Shown one piece after another: positions 1-9,901 of a stretch of DNA of 64,000 nucleotides; within the stretch, counting starts at the first letter, position 1; the number at the start of each line of letters is the position of its first letter. The stretch lies in the NCBI GenBank assembly GCA_005518205.2, contig RFFC02000006.1, positions 1-64,000 on the forward strand, in the 5' to 3' direction. Source of the DNA: Hormoscilla sp. GUM202. GTDB lineage: Bacteria > Cyanobacteriota > Cyanobacteriia > Cyanobacteriales > Desertifilaceae. Position numbers and translations under genes: made by a program. Under the pieces are notes generated by a model. It searched no databases. It saw only the letters and a list, made by a program, of their open reading frames with translations, and was not told the origin of the DNA.

Positions 1-56
1 CGACTGTCTCAGCTTAACACCATCTCGGAACCCGTTCGACTAAGCATTTCTACTCA

Positions 57-78
57 TTGCGAAACTGGGATGCACCCC
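57..78 (+). repeat. Dispersed GCAAAA-n-TGGGATGCACCC motif, copy 1
   Basis: The bases TTGCGAAACTGGGATGCACC lie in the leader of the first gene. The same roughly 20-base word, with T/G swaps in the middle, recurs between genes throughout the window near 7001, 19401, 19525, 28999, 41227, 46349 and 50083 on the plus strand, and near 41105, 46225, 49144 and 50780 on the minus strand. Its function is unknown. It is always outside intact genes. Confidence 0.6.
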
Positions 79-109
79 GTTAGTTTGTCTGTCATGATTA
101 GGAGGTAAA

Positions 110-1993
110 ATGGTACAGCAAGCGGATAATGATCGATTAAAAGAGGCTTTGGGTCACTACCAAGCCGGACGTCTGGATAAAGCGAGGGCTGTTTATTTGG
201 CGATGCTCAAACAGCAGCCGCCAGAAGTAGTAGAGGCTATGCAGATGCTGGGAATTATTGCTTATCAGACGCAGGAATACGAGCGGGCGATCGGCTATTT
301 TCAACAGCTGATATTCATAAAGCCAGATTGGCCTGAGACTTATAATAATCTGGGGGCTTGCTTCTGGGAGCAGGGAAAAATAGAACAGGCGCTCGCTGCC
401 TACAAACAGGCGCTCGCAGTGAAGCCTGATTATTTCGATGCTTATGATAACCTGGTTTTGGTCCTGAAAAGGCAGGGAAAAAGATTAGAGCTGCGCGAGA
501 CGCACCAGCAAGTGGTACCGCTGATCCGGAGTGGAGCTGCCCATGAAAAATTGGCGGCGATGCTGAAGGAGGAAAAGCGTTATCAAGAGGCGAGCGCTCA
601 TTACCAACAGGCGCTCGCCTGCTACGAAAAGGTCATTAGCATTAACGTCAACTGTGCGGAAGTTTACTATAAATTGGCTATAATTATGGAAGAGTATGAC
701 CGCAGAAAAGAGGCAATGGCTTATTATAAAAAAGCCATTGCCATTAAACCAGAACAGGTGGAATTTTATAATCAGTTGGGTAACTGCTATCAAAGATGGG
801 GGAACTTAGCAGAGGCGATCGCATGCCACCAAAAGGCGATCGCCCTGAAACCAGACTTTGCCGATGCCTACAACAACCTGGGTCTTGCCCTGCAAGAACA
901 ACTGAAATTACAAGAGGCGATCGACCATTACCGCCATGCTATTGCCTTAAAGCCAGATCAAGCAGAGACCCACGTAAGTCTGGGAACGTGCTTGTTATCA
1001 TTGCAGGACTTGAGCCAAGGATTTGTAGAATATGAATGGCGCTGGCGCCTAAAAGCACAGCCTCCGACCCCGGAACAAATCTTGGGAAAACCTCTTTGGG
1101 ATGGTTCGCCACTGGCAGGAAAAACTATTCTTTTACGTACAGAACAGGGACACGGGGACGCTATCCAGTTCGTCCGTTACGCGCCCTTAGTAGCCCAGCG
1201 GGGTGCTGGTAAAGTAATTCTGGAAACCTATCCGGTTCTCAGGCGCTTGTTGACTACGGTCTCTGGGGTTCAGGAGGTGGTAGTCAAAGGCGAACCATTA
1301 CCAGCCTTTGACTTGCAAGTCCCCCTGATGAGTCTCCCCCGCATCCTGAATACGACTATAGAAACTATTCCGGCTCGAATACCCTATTTGTACGCTGAAG
1401 AGAAGGACGCTGCGGTGCCTGGAGCGTTGCCGCGTCCTTCAGGACAAGAGCACGCGGAAGGCGCCGTCAAGTACAGTGAATTACTACGAACGGCGCGACA
1501 TCCCGATGGCATCGTAAAGGTCGGCATTGTGTGGTCTCCTAGTGATAAAGCTCCCAAGAAGCGGTTTTGTCCGGTTTCCCTGTTTCTGGAACTGTCGCAG
1601 ATACCAGGAGTTTCTCTTTATAGTCTGCAAAAGGAACATACAGATATCCTGGATGGGGCACCCATACAGGATTTAAAAGAGCTGTTGCATGACTTCGCTG
1701 ATACTGCTGCTGTTATCTCACAATTAGACTTAGTTATATCTGTAGACACAGCAGTTCCCCATTTAGCAGGTGCTTTAGGAAAACCTGTCTGGGTGCTGTT
1801 ACCTTTTTCTCCTGACTGGCGCTGGTTGCTCGATCGATCCGATAGCCCCTGGTATCCGACAATGCGGCTATTTCGCCAAGCAAAACCGGGAGACTGGCAG
1901 ACGGTGTTTGCCCAGGTTAAGGCAGCATTAACAGCGCATCCCGGAGTACGAGCCGGAGAGCGAGAGCAGCGCATCCCGAAGCACGAGCGCTGA
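110..1993 (+). CDS. TPR protein with C-terminal glycosyltransferase-like (GT9/GT41-type) domain
   Basis: The 627-residue product begins with about seven to eight tetratricopeptide repeats (roughly residues 5-300; cores such as YNNLGACFWEQGK and YNNLGLALQEQLK are visible). These repeats normally form a protein-binding superhelix. Residues about 335-610 resemble the nucleotide-sugar domain of heptosyltransferase or O-GlcNAc-transferase-like proteins: TEQGHGDAIQFVRYAPLV early, and DLVISVDTAVPHLAGALGKP late, where the VDTAVPHLAGAL block is the family signature. TPR-GT fusions of this kind are common in cyanobacteria. The true donor and acceptor are not known. The ATG at 110 follows a strong AGGAGGT ribosome-binding site. 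No signal peptide is visible, so the protein is probably cytoplasmic. Several HIP1 octamers lie inside the TPR coding part. It seems monocistronic. Confidence 0.85.
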   Translation: MVQQADNDRLKEALGHYQAGRLDKARAVYLAMLKQQPPEVVEAMQMLGIIAYQTQEYERAIGYFQQLIFIKPDWPETYNNLGACFWEQGKIEQALAAYKQALAVKPDYFDAYDNLVLVLKRQGKRLELRETHQQVVPLIRSGAAHEKLAAMLKEEKRYQEASAHYQQALACYEKVISINVNCAEVYYKLAIIMEEYDRRKEAMAYYKKAIAIKPEQVEFYNQLGNCYQRWGNLAEAIACHQKAIALKPDFADAYNNLGLALQEQLKLQEAIDHYRHAIALKPDQAETHVSLGTCLLSLQDLSQGFVEYEWRWRLKAQPPTPEQILGKPLWDGSPLAGKTILLRTEQGHGDAIQFVRYAPLVAQRGAGKVILETYPVLRRLLTTVSGVQEVVVKGEPLPAFDLQVPLMSLPRILNTTIETIPARIPYLYAEEKDAAVPGALPRPSGQEHAEGAVKYSELLRTARHPDGIVKVGIVWSPSDKAPKKRFCPVSLFLELSQIPGVSLYSLQKEHTDILDGAPIQDLKELLHDFADTAAVISQLDLVISVDTAVPHLAGALGKPVWVLLPFSPDWRWLLDRSDSPWYPTMRLFRQAKPGDWQTVFAQVKAALTAHPGVRAGEREQRIPKHER

Positions 1994-2263
1994 GATCGAG
2001 GGATGATGCCATTGTTTGCACCAGCAAAACGCTACTGAAAGTGGCTTATAGTCTACGTTTAAGAGTTATGCAAAGAGACCCATCATCCCGTGATTGTGCA
2101 ACGCCTCTTTTCTCTCGATGTCCTCCCCATCTCAGAAGGTTGCCAAAGTAGGAGGTAGAGGGTCGGAGCTTTCAACTAGATCGTCCTTTCGATGCCTTCG
2201 GGATGCTTCGCAAAAACTCCTCAGGCATCGCGAAGGCATCGAGGTTCCCCATCCTGGTAAACT

Positions 2264-2578
2264 TCAATTAACCACAGTGAAATCATCGACATTAATCAGA
2301 GTCGAATCAATGCGCTGTAGGGTGGCCAGGATTTCCCCTTCAATGTTAATCAAGGTATTTCGGCCCCGAGAGACGATTTGCAAATTGGCGAAACTCAAAC
2401 CTCCTGCTAGCCCGATGGAGTCTATGCCATCAGCAAAGTCTATGATGGTATCCCGGCCATGGCCCTCCTTCAGGACAAAAATATCGGCGTCCTCTCCTCC
2501 CTTGAGGATATCGGGTACGACTCTTCCGTTCCCGGGTACGACTCTTCCGTTCCCGGGTACGACTCTTCTCCCGAGCAC
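2264..2578 (-). pseudogene. C-terminal relic of an RTX/hemolysin-type calcium-binding protein
   Basis: The readable part contains DILKGGEDADIFVLKEGHGRDTIIDFADGID and then a short tail. GG-x-DADIF...G-DTI-DF is the usual end of hemolysin-type calcium-binding repeat proteins, which are secreted through a C-terminal type I signal. Here only about 80 residues remain. They are preceded by in-frame copies of a 21-bp repeat (GNGRVVP units) instead of the normal beta-roll, and no credible start or upstream gene body is present. It is read as a broken 3' remnant rather than a functional gene. Confidence 0.55.
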
Positions 2579-2612
2579 GACTCTTCCGTTCCCGGGAACG
2601 ACTCTTCCGTGC
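2515..2612. repeat. About five tandem 21-bp repeats
   Basis: The unit TACGACTCTTCCGTTCCCGGG is repeated, twice perfectly, then as a shortened copy, then twice more with single changes. The 21-bp period keeps frame with the RTX-like relic on the minus strand. Confidence 0.85.
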
Positions 2613-2655
2613 CTGTGCTGGCACCGTAACTAGCATATGCGCGGTGACACCTGAC

Positions 2656-2671
2656 CGTGATCTAGATCACA
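2656..2671. promoter_or_regulatory. CRP/SYCRP1-like palindromic site upstream of chlH
   Basis: The bases CGTGATCTAGATCACA contain a perfect 14-bp palindrome, GTGATCTAGATCAC. It differs in one position from TGTGATCTAGATCACA, the reported ideal site for the cyanobacterial cAMP receptor protein SYCRP1 (general form TGTGA-N6-TCACA). It lies about 200 bp before the chlH start and about 65 bp before the likely -35 box. Regulation by cAMP is inference. Confidence 0.55.
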
Positions 2672-2726
2672 ATCACACTATTTTTTGCTGTCACGGGAGC
2701 ATCTGTTGCTGCGCCAGAAACCAGGA

Positions 2727-2755
2727 TTGTGACAAGTTTCTTTGACAAATATAGT
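2727..2755 (+). promoter_or_regulatory. Candidate sigma-70-type promoter of chlH
   Basis: TTGTGA (2727-2732) and TATAGT (2750-2755) are separated by 17 bp, a good spacing for a principal-sigma promoter. An alternative -35, TTGACA, lies at 2742-2747, but I see no good -10 for it. This leaves a leader of about 110 nt before the chlH ATG. Confidence 0.4.
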
Positions 2756-2811
2756 AAGAACCTGGCAAAAATACTCACTGGTAGGCTTTTTCTGTTAAAA
2801 GAACTCTTAGG

Positions 2812-2839
2812 CCCCTTAAAGGATTCAGTCTTTTAGGGG
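2812..2839 (+). promoter_or_regulatory. Hairpin in the chlH leader
   Basis: CCCCTTAAAG and CTTTTAGGGG flank an 8-nt loop with one mismatch and sit about 35 bases before the chlH start. The position suggests a 5' UTR structure rather than a terminator, because no T-run follows. Confidence 0.35.
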
Positions 2840-2872
2840 ACCGGTTGAAGAGAACGCGCAATCATAAGGATC

Positions 2873-5800
2873 ATGTTTACTCAAGTCAAGTCCACCATTC
2901 GCCACATCGCCCCCGATCGCCTCGAAGGGCGCAAGTTGGTTAAGGTGGTATATGTGGTGCTAGAGTCACAGTACCAAAGTGCTCTGTCGGCAGCAGTTAA
3001 CGACCTTAACGAGCATAACCCCAATCTGGCGGTGAATCTGAGCGGTTATCTGATCGAGGAACTCCGCGACCCGGAAAATTACGCAGCTTTTCAAGCAGAT
3101 GTCGCTAATGCCAATATATTCATTGCTTCCCTGATTTTTATCGAAGATTTGGCCCAAAAGGTGGTGGCGGCGGTAGAACCCCACCGGGATAACCTGGATG
3201 TGGCTATCGTCTTCCCCTCCATGCCGGAGGTGATGCGCCTGAATAAAATGGGCAGTTTCTCCATGGAAAACCTGGGGCAAAGTAAAAGCGCGATCGCCCA
3301 GTTCATGCGGAAGCGGAAGGAAAAGTCGGGTTCGTCCTTCCAGGACTCGATGCTGAAGGTGGTGCAAACCCTACCGAAAATCCTCAAGTACATGCCCGTG
3401 GACCGGGCCCAGGATGCCCGCAACTTCATGCTTTCCTTCCAATACTGGTTGGGGGGTTCGGCGGAGAACCTGGAAAACTTCCTGCTGATGCTGGCGAATA
3501 ACTACGTCCTGTCCGAACAGCAGCAGTTGACCTTCGCCGCGCCAGTGGTCTATCCGGATATGGGAGTTTGGCATCCCCTGGCCCCCCAGATGTTTGAGGA
3601 TGTGAAGGACTATCTCACCTGGTATAACAACCGGGATGATATCTCCGAGGATCTCAAGGATCCTCTCGCCCCCTGCGTGGGTTTGGTGCTGCAACGGACT
3701 CACCTGGTCACGGGAGATGATGCCCATTATGTGGCTATGGTACAGGAATTGGAAGCCCTGGGAGCCCGGGTAATTCCGGTATTTGCGGGGGGTTTGGATT
3801 TTTCTAAGCCCGTGAATGCCTATTTCTGGGATAAGTTGGGTAAGAGTGCGGTCCCCTTGGTGGATGCGGTGGTCTCCCTGACTGGGTTCGCTTTGGTGGG
3901 AGGCCCGGCCCGACAAGACCATCCCAAGGCCATCGAGTCTCTCAAGCGCCTGAACCGCCCTTACATGGTCGCTTTGCCCCTGGTGTTCCAAACTACGGAA
4001 GAATGGGAAGATAGCGATTTGGGACTGCATCCCATTCAAGTGGCCCTGCAAATTGCCATTCCCGAACTGGATGGGGCGATCGAACCGATTATCATGTCGG
4101 GACGGGATAGCTACACTGGGAAGGCGATCGCCCTCCAGGACCGGATCGAAGCAGTGGCGAAACGGGCGGTGAAGTGGGCCACCCTGCGGCGGAAACCGAA
4201 GTTAGAGAAACGCATTGCCATCACGGTGTTCAGCTTCCCGCCGGATAAGGGGAACGTGGGCAGTGCCGCTTACCTGGACGTATTTGGCAGCATCTATGAA
4301 GCGATGAAGGCACTCCAGGGTAATGGTTACGATATCCCCGAGTTGCCCGAGTCTGCCGAGGCCCTGATGCAGGAAGTCATTCACGACGCCCAGGCCCAGT
4401 ATGCGACTCCAGAACTGAATATTGCTTACCGGATGTCGGTGGAAGAGTACGAGAAACTGACGCCCTACTCGGAACGGTTGCAGGAAAACTGGGGTCCGCC
4501 TCCGGGACATCTGAACAGCGATGGCCAGAACTTGCTGATCTACGGCAAGCATTTCGGCAATCTGTTTATTGGGGTACAACCGACTTTTGGTTATGAAGGA
4601 GACCCGATGCGCTTGCTGTTCTCCCGTTCTGCCAGTCCCCATCACGGGTTTGCTGCTTATTATAGCTATTTGGAACATCTCTGGCAAGCGGATGCGGTCT
4701 TGCATTTCGGCACTCACGGTTCCCTGGAGTTCATGCCTGGAAAGCAGATGGGCATGTCGGGGGATTGTTACCCGGATAATCTGATTGGTAGCATTCCCAA
4801 TCTCTATTACTATGCGGCTAATAATCCTTCTGAGGCAACTATTGCTAAGCGCCGCAGTTATGCGGAAACCATTTCCTATTTAACCCCCCCGGCGGAAAAT
4901 GCGGGGTTGTACAAGGGGTTGCAGGAATTGTCCGAGTTGATCGGGTCCTATCAAACTCTCAAGGATACCGGACGCGGTACCCCGATCGTCAATACGATTA
5001 TGGATAAATGTCGGTTGGTGAATCTGGAGAATGATATCGCTTTGCCCGATAAAGATGCCAAGGAGATGAGTCCCGAAGAACGGGATACCTTGGTGGGTAA
5101 GGTCTATGGCAAGTTGATGGAGATCGAGTCCCGTCTGTTACCTTGCGGGTTGCACGCGATCGGCAAACCCCCGACTGCCCAAGAGGCGATCGCGACCTTG
5201 GTAAACATTGCTAGTTTAGACCGAGAGGAAGAAGGAATCAAGAGTTTGCCCCGGATGATTGCGGAGTCGATCGGGCGGGACCTGGATGAAATCTATCAAA
5301 ACAATGACTTGGGCATATTAGAGGATGTGGAGTTGCTGCAAAACATTACGGAAGCAACTCGCGCCGCTGTGGCGGCCTTGGTGAAGGAACGGACGGATGC
5401 GGAGGGACGGGTCTCGAAGGTTTCCCAACTCAACTTCTTGAATATCGGCAAGAAGAACCCTTGGATCGCAGCATTGAATGATGCGGGTTATCCTAAAGTT
5501 GACCCGGAACCCATTAAACCTCTATTTAACTATCTGGAATTCTGCCTGCAACAGGTTTGTGCAGATTTAGAACTGGGGTCCCTGTTGCGGGCCTTGGAAG
5601 GGGAATATATCTTGCCCGGTCCCGGGGGCGACCCCATCCGCAACCCAGATGTTTTGCCTACGGGTAAGAATATCCACGCCCTCGACCCCCAATCTATCCC
5701 CACTTTAGCAGCAGTTAAGTCCGCTAAGATTGTGGTCGATCGCCTGTTAGGGCGGCAGCGGCAGGATGGCGGGGCCTATCCAGAGACGATCGCGGTAGTC

Positions 5801-6847
5801 CTGTGGGGGACGGACAACATCAAAACCTACGGAGAGTCCCTCGCCCAAGTGATGTGGATGGTAGGGGTGAAACCGGTACCGGATGCTTTAGGGCGGGTGA
5901 ACAAACTGGAACTGATCCCCTTAGAAGAGTTAGGGCGTCCGCGCATTGATGTAGTGATCAACTGTTCTGGGGTGTTCCGGGACCTATTCATCAATCAGAT
6001 GAACCTGCTAGACAAAGCAGTGAAGATGGCAGCAGAAGCGGAAGAACCCATAACCCATAATTTTGTCCGCAAACATGCCTTGCAGCAAGCAGAAGAAATG
6101 GGCATTCACCTGCGCCAGGCGGCGACGCGAGTGTTCTCTAATGCCTCGGGTTCCTATGCGGCGAACGTGAACTTAGCGGTAGAGAACAGCACCTGGGAAG
6201 AGGAGTCGGAGTTGCAGGAAATGTATCTGAAACGCAAATCCTTTGCCTTCGACTCGGATAATCCCGGTATGATGGGAGAAGATCGGCGGATCTTCGAGTC
6301 AGCGCTGAAGACTGCGGAAGTTACCTTCCAAAATTTGGATTCTTCGGAAATCTCCCTGACGGATGTATCCCATTACTTCGATAGCGACCCGACCAAGACG
6401 ATCGCGAGTTTGCGGGGGGATGGCAAGCAACCGGCATCATACATAGCGGATACGACCACAGCGAACGCGCAAGTGCGGACATTATCAGAAACGGTGCGTT
6501 TAGATGCGCGGACGAAGTTGTTAAATCCGAAATGGTACGAAGGGATGATGTCACACGGATATGAAGGAGTGCGGGAACTGTCGAAGCGTTTGGTGAATAC
6601 AATGGGATGGAGTGCGACAGCAGGTGCGGTAGATAACTGGGTGTACGAGGACGTGAATAGTACCTTCATTGAAGATGAAGCAATGCGTCAGCGTTTGATG
6701 AATATGAATCCCCATTCCTTCCGCAAGATGGTCACGACCTTGTTGGAGGTAAACGGACGGGGTTATTGGGAGACTTCTGAGAGTAATTTGGATCGGTTGC
6801 GGGAGTTGTATCAGGAGGTGGAAGATCGGATTGAAGGTGTAGAATAG
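2873..6847 (+). CDS. chlH: Magnesium chelatase large subunit ChlH
   Basis: The 1324-residue product has the full length usual for ChlH (about 1330). ChlH binds protoporphyrin IX and, with ChlI and ChlD, inserts Mg2+ in an ATP-dependent step that commits the porphyrin to chlorophyll. Typical CobN/Mg-chelatase family stretches are seen across the protein, for example [20 protein letters not shown] near residue 610-630 and [16 protein letters not shown] near 915-930. The terminal part ends [20 protein letters not shown] as in cyanobacterial ChlH. The N-terminal region ending near residue 170 matches the ChlH-specific cap. No frameshift is visible. It is transcribed alone. The leader carries a promoter, a hairpin and a CRP-like palindrome. 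A second copy would be common in cyanobacteria but is not in this window. Confidence 0.97.
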   Translation: MFTQVKSTIRHIAPDRLEGRKLVKVVYVVLESQYQSALSAAVNDLNEHNPNLAVNLSGYLIEELRDPENYAAFQADVANANIFIASLIFIEDLAQKVVAAVEPHRDNLDVAIVFPSMPEVMRLNKMGSFSMENLGQSKSAIAQFMRKRKEKSGSSFQDSMLKVVQTLPKILKYMPVDRAQDARNFMLSFQYWLGGSAENLENFLLMLANNYVLSEQQQLTFAAPVVYPDMGVWHPLAPQMFEDVKDYLTWYNNRDDISEDLKDPLAPCVGLVLQRTHLVTGDDAHYVAMVQELEALGARVIPVFAGGLDFSKPVNAYFWDKLGKSAVPLVDAVVSLTGFALVGGPARQDHPKAIESLKRLNRPYMVALPLVFQTTEEWEDSDLGLHPIQVALQIAIPELDGAIEPIIMSGRDSYTGKAIALQDRIEAVAKRAVKWATLRRKPKLEKRIAITVFSFPPDKGNVGSAAYLDVFGSIYEAMKALQGNGYDIPELPESAEALMQEVIHDAQAQYATPELNIAYRMSVEEYEKLTPYSERLQENWGPPPGHLNSDGQNLLIYGKHFGNLFIGVQPTFGYEGDPMRLLFSRSASPHHGFAAYYSYLEHLWQADAVLHFGTHGSLEFMPGKQMGMSGDCYPDNLIGSIPNLYYYAANNPSEATIAKRRSYAETISYLTPPAENAGLYKGLQELSELIGSYQTLKDTGRGTPIVNTIMDKCRLVNLENDIALPDKDAKEMSPEERDTLVGKVYGKLMEIESRLLPCGLHAIGKPPTAQEAIATLVNIASLDREEEGIKSLPRMIAESIGRDLDEIYQNNDLGILEDVELLQNITEATRAAVAALVKERTDAEGRVSKVSQLNFLNIGKKNPWIAALNDAGYPKVDPEPIKPLFNYLEFCLQQVCADLELGSLLRALEGEYILPGPGGDPIRNPDVLPTGKNIHALDPQSIPTLAAVKSAKIVVDRLLGRQRQDGGAYPETIAVVLWGTDNIKTYGESLAQVMWMVGVKPVPDALGRVNKLELIPLEELGRPRIDVVINCSGVFRDLFINQMNLLDKAVKMAAEAEEPITHNFVRKHALQQAEEMGIHLRQAATRVFSNASGSYAANVNLAVENSTWEEESELQEMYLKRKSFAFDSDNPGMMGEDRRIFESALKTAEVTFQNLDSSEISLTDVSHYFDSDPTKTIASLRGDGKQPASYIADTTTANAQVRTLSETVRLDARTKLLNPKWYEGMMSHGYEGVRELSKRLVNTMGWSATAGAVDNWVYEDVNSTFIEDEAMRQRLMNMNPHSFRKMVTTLLEVNGRGYWETSESNLDRLRELYQEVEDRIEGVE

Positions 6848-6857
6848 AATCCCGTAG

Positions 6858-6876
6858 GGCAGGCATCTTGCCTGCC
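6858..6876 (+). terminator. Stem-loop after chlH
   Basis: GGCAGGC-ATCTT-GCCTGCC follows the chlH stop by about 10 bases and is followed by a T-rich tail. It could act as a terminator. The same GGGCAGGC palindrome recurs near 16941, so it may instead belong to a dispersed repeat family. Confidence 0.45.
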
Positions 6877-6920
6877 TTATTTGTTAAGGTATGTATCGAA
6901 GGCATCCTGGTTTGGCGGTC

Positions 6921-6990
6921 AGGGCGAAGCATGAGGGAAGTAAATCTTTCGCTCTTTGGTGTGATTTGATCGCCCTCATGCTTCGCCCCT
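6921..6990. repeat. Inverted repeat around GGGCGAAGCATGAGGG
   Basis: Arms at 6921-6937 and 6973-6990 are complementary apart from one extra base. Together with the GATGCACCC motif just downstream (7001-7021), they fill the gap between chlH and the next gene. Its role is unknown. Confidence 0.6.
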
Positions 6991-7362
6991 ACAGCTAGAT
7001 TTGCAAATATGGGATGCACCCTAAAACTTTACTGGAATACTATGTTATTCACAGCAACTCAATAACTTAATAAGACAAATAACCTAATGGTCCATTCGGA
7101 TTAATTAAGTGTTCTAATTTCCTTAACGGAATAATTGCAGTTACACTACCACAAGCCCCCGCAAGTGCCTCACCACGATCGTAGTGAATTTCAATATTAA
7201 CCCTGCTGATTGTAAAGTCTTCATTTCCATTAACACCTTTCAACCACGTCACCGGTTCTCCCCCTCCCCCACAAACATTCCTATATCTAAAAGATTCTTT
7301 AATTAGCTTAAATAATTCATCTTTATATCCATGTCTAAATAAATCTTTGAGCTGAAATGGTT

Positions 7363-8779
7363 GGCTCTTCGGTACTTGGTTTGCTAAACTATTGCTAATC
7401 TTGAAAAGCTAATAAACATCTTAGCTCAAAATTGTCTATGTTACGAAAACCAAATCCGCACCGTTTAACTAACTTAATTTTTTGGTTAATTCCTTCGACG
7501 ATACCATTAGTTGTTCTTTGCTCAAAATATGCTGTTATCTCCACTAACCAGCGACGGATTGTCCCTTGACTTTTTGGAAACAAATCTGCTGATTTTTTCA
7601 ACCATTCTGCTAAATCCAATAAACCATCAAACCAATTTATGTCATTCTCAAATATTTCTCTAAGTTGCTCTTTTAATCCATGCATTTTTTGCAGCTTAGG
7701 AAATTCTTTATTGATTTCTTCTAATTTCCTTTTTTGAGCTTCCGTTAAATTATCTGAATTAGCAAGAAGGACATATTTCCCGTGTGTAATTGCTTGAATT
7801 TTTGCAGTTTTTTTCTCCGAGTCTTTCATGTTATTGACTTCTTTTTTTGCTTGCTTACGACTATTGTCTAATTCTTCTTGAACCTGGTGCATTACATGAA
7901 ATCTATCAGCGACAACCGACCCATTAGGCATTAATTTTTCTACCAAACTTTTATAAGGACGCCATAAATCAATACTTACCTCTTCTATGCCTGATAACAC
8001 GTCTATTCCCCAAGACATCAACACTTTTTTAATGGCTGATTGGGTGCGATCGGGGACTAAAGCTAGAAGTTGACTATTGTCCAAATCTACTAATACTGCA
8101 CAATAATTACCTTGCCCTTTTCTCAGACTAATTTCATCAATGCCCAATCTTTTTAAATCTTGAGGTTTTTGACCTACCAAACTTTTTCTTAAATCCTTTA
8201 ACATAGTTTCAATTTCTGATTCACTTACCCCGGTTCTTTCAGCAACACTTTTAATATTACTATGTTTGACCTGACTCAATATATCGTCGGCAAGTCTTTT
8301 AGTATAGTTGCGTTTTGGTTCACAAAACTCCAAAGGCTCACTAAAAGTTGTCAAACATTTTTCACATTTCATTTGTCGTTTATTGACCTGTAAATAAACA
8401 TTTTGACCATGCATAGGCAAGTCTTTAATGAGATGTGAATAATTGTGGTGAAGTTTATGACTCTTTTGACCGCAGTGAGGGCAAGTTACTTCAGAATTTA
8501 AACTAGATATGGAGAGGATTATTCCTAGAGATGGATCCTGTTTGAAATGAGTAACTTTAACATCCGGGATATTCAGAAAATCTGTGAGTAGTTTTAGTTG
8601 TGCATTGGAAGCCATAATAAATTTTACCTCACTAAACAATGCTGTACGTAATTTAATTAAAGCATAAAAACTGCTACAAGTCAAGCCCCGCAATAGTTTT
8701 ACTATTATTTAGTAACAATTTTAGCTCAATGCAAACGAGTGTTTATCTGATAGTTTAGCAACTCAAGTACCGAAGAGCC
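7363..8779 (-). mobile_element. ISL3-family insertion sequence, copy 1 (1417 bp)
   Basis: The ends are GGCTCTTCGGTACTTGGTTT at 7363 and its near-perfect complement at 8752-8779; 26 of 28 terminal bases match. The element is flanked by a perfect 8-bp direct repeat, AAATGGTT, at 7355-7362 and 8780-8787. Eight-base duplications and inverted ends of this size are typical of ISL3. It carries one transposase gene. The same 1417-bp element occurs again at 43863-45279 with a different 8-bp duplication. Confidence 0.96.
7395..8615 (-). CDS. ISL3-family transposase (copy 1)
   Basis: The start MASNAQLKLLTDF is chosen because GAGGT lies just upstream; an upstream ATG in the same frame would add 26 residues from the IS end. 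The 406-residue product has an N-terminal zinc-finger domain (CPHCGQ ... CEKC, about residues 35-75), a helix-turn-helix linker, and a DDE_Tnp_ISL3 core. The likely catalytic residues are the aspartate in LGIDEISLRKGQG, the aspartate in VVADRFHVMHQVQEE and the glutamate in TNGIVEGINQKIK. The length is normal for the family and no frameshift is seen. The protein is identical to the second copy at 43895-45115, so both are probably active or were very recently. Confidence 0.95.
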   Translation of the reverse strand: MASNAQLKLLTDFLNIPDVKVTHFKQDPSLGIILSISSLNSEVTCPHCGQKSHKLHHNYSHLIKDLPMHGQNVYLQVNKRQMKCEKCLTTFSEPLEFCEPKRNYTKRLADDILSQVKHSNIKSVAERTGVSESEIETMLKDLRKSLVGQKPQDLKRLGIDEISLRKGQGNYCAVLVDLDNSQLLALVPDRTQSAIKKVLMSWGIDVLSGIEEVSIDLWRPYKSLVEKLMPNGSVVADRFHVMHQVQEELDNSRKQAKKEVNNMKDSEKKTAKIQAITHGKYVLLANSDNLTEAQKRKLEEINKEFPKLQKMHGLKEQLREIFENDINWFDGLLDLAEWLKKSADLFPKSQGTIRRWLVEITAYFEQRTTNGIVEGINQKIKLVKRCGFGFRNIDNFELRCLLAFQD

Positions 8780-9410
8780 AAATGGTTCTCCTGAAGCAAT
8801 ATTAATATTCACTGAACTTTGTCCTTGATGCACCGACGCTCCTCCACCTAAGTAAAGTAGATAACGGAACAATATACTTATATATTCGTCGTTATTCTCT
8901 TTGACTTCATAGGCGGATTGAACAGAGCCAGAGTCATAGTCTTCTTCAATATTTTGCCCTTCTTCAAAGGCAAAAGCAGATAATCTTATATGATAGTTTA
9001 TTTTGCGTTGCTTCTCAGCATCACTCATTCCATAGACTTCTGGATAGCTTATTTCGATATACACACCATCATCTCCATTGTCTTGATTTTTAAAAATCTT
9101 CTCCCTAATTTTTAATTTCTGTTGCCTTTCTACCTCTTCAAGTTCCTCACGTAGTTGAGATATTTCCTCTGATGGGTCTGTATTTACCCTTGTCGCATTT
9201 GAGGTCCCATTGTTTAAGTAAAAAATTAAAAAAACAGCGGCAAATGAAGCAAAAGCAGTTATCAATGCCGCTATGATTGCGCCTTTAACATTAGAATTGT
9301 TTGGTGGTGTTGGATTGCTCATCGTTTTCAACTCTTGCTGAAGAATGTCGAACTATATCTTAGACTGAAACTACACGATCACTCCTGTCTAGGGGCAGTT
9401 AGCCAGCAAC

Positions 9411-9728
9411 TGTGGACTAACTCCGGCTCGGCAGAACAAAACATCTACTCCATTATGAATGAGTATTTTTCTTCTGTCAATCAGTAAAAATACTCATCTG
9501 CAGTAATTTGTATGGCCCGACCCCCATTTAACTGATGCCGGGGCACGGCGGCTGTTACATTATCATTGATGTGGACTAACTCCGGCTCGGCAGAACAAAA
9601 CATCTACTCCATTATGAATGAGTATTTTTCTTCTGTCAATCAGTAAAAATACTCATCTGCAGTAATTTGTATGGCCCGACCCCCATTTAACTGATGCCGG
9701 GGCACGGCGGCTGTTACATTATCATTGA
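9411..9728. repeat. Two perfect tandem copies of a 159-bp sequence
   Basis: The segment starting TGTGGACTAACTCCGGCTCG at 9411 is repeated without a change from 9570 to 9728. Each unit contains an inverted repeat around GAGTATTTTTC and AAAAATACTC and ends in GGGGCACGGCGGCTGTTACA. No coding sense is seen. Perfect identity points to a recent duplication or a polymorphic copy number. Confidence 0.95.
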
Positions 9729-9782
9729 TACCGAAACATTTTGGATGCCGTGCCCCTACCATTGTTTATAGGGCACGGCAGA
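9692..9782. repeat. Dispersed GGGGCACGGC palindromic repeat
   Basis: GGGGCACGGC, GCCGTGCCCC and a second GGGCACGGC lie within about 75 bases, around TGTTACATTATCATTGAT and ACCATTGTTTATAGGGCACG. A diverged copy with the same order of blocks is at 14567-14645. In both places an xisI copy on the minus strand lies downstream in the plus direction (adjacent at 14662, about 0.9 kb away at 10630), so it may be a repeat carried along with that gene. Confidence 0.65.
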
Positions 9783-9784
9783 GG

Positions 9785-9886
9785 GGCGATCGCATCGGAG
9801 GGGCGATCGCATGGGATGGGGCGATCGCATCGGAGGGGCGATCGCATCGGAGGGGCGATCGCATGGGATGGGCGATCGCCGATCGT
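9785..9886. repeat. Cluster of six HIP1 octamers in tandem
   Basis: GCGATCGC occurs six times in about 100 bases, spaced 17-18 bases apart by variants of ATCGGAGGG and ATGGGATGG. HIP1 is common in cyanobacterial genomes, but tandem packing like this is unusual and looks like replication slippage of a HIP1-containing unit. Confidence 0.9.
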
Positions 9887-9901
9887 CGCGGTCAGACCCC
9901 A

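Larger units (their letters stand above)
7067..9322 (-). pseudogene. RsiV/DUF3298-like membrane-anchored protein gene interrupted by an ISL3 element
   Basis: The 5' part (9322 down to 8780) encodes MSNPTPPNNSNVKGAIIAAL, a single membrane segment at about residues 12-36, a charged coiled-coil stretch (EEISQLREELEEVERQQKLK), and a periplasmic-type domain that runs into NIASGEPF. The insertion element begins there. On the far side (7362 down to 7067) the same frame resumes with EPFQLKDLFRHGYKDELFKL and ends LEHLINPNGPLGYLSY. The domain resembles the DUF3298/DUF4163 (RsiV, PdaC) family, seen in anti-sigma factors and lipoproteins that bind lysozyme or cell-wall ligands; the exact role here is unknown. 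Removing the element and one 8-bp target copy restores one reading frame of about 279 codons, so the break is recent. With the element in place the N-terminal half reads on to 8726. Confidence 0.75.

Noticed and set aside
2094..2633. Plus-strand frame ending in PFPGTTL repeats
   Set aside because: Antisense to the RTX-like relic; made open by the 21-bp repeat.
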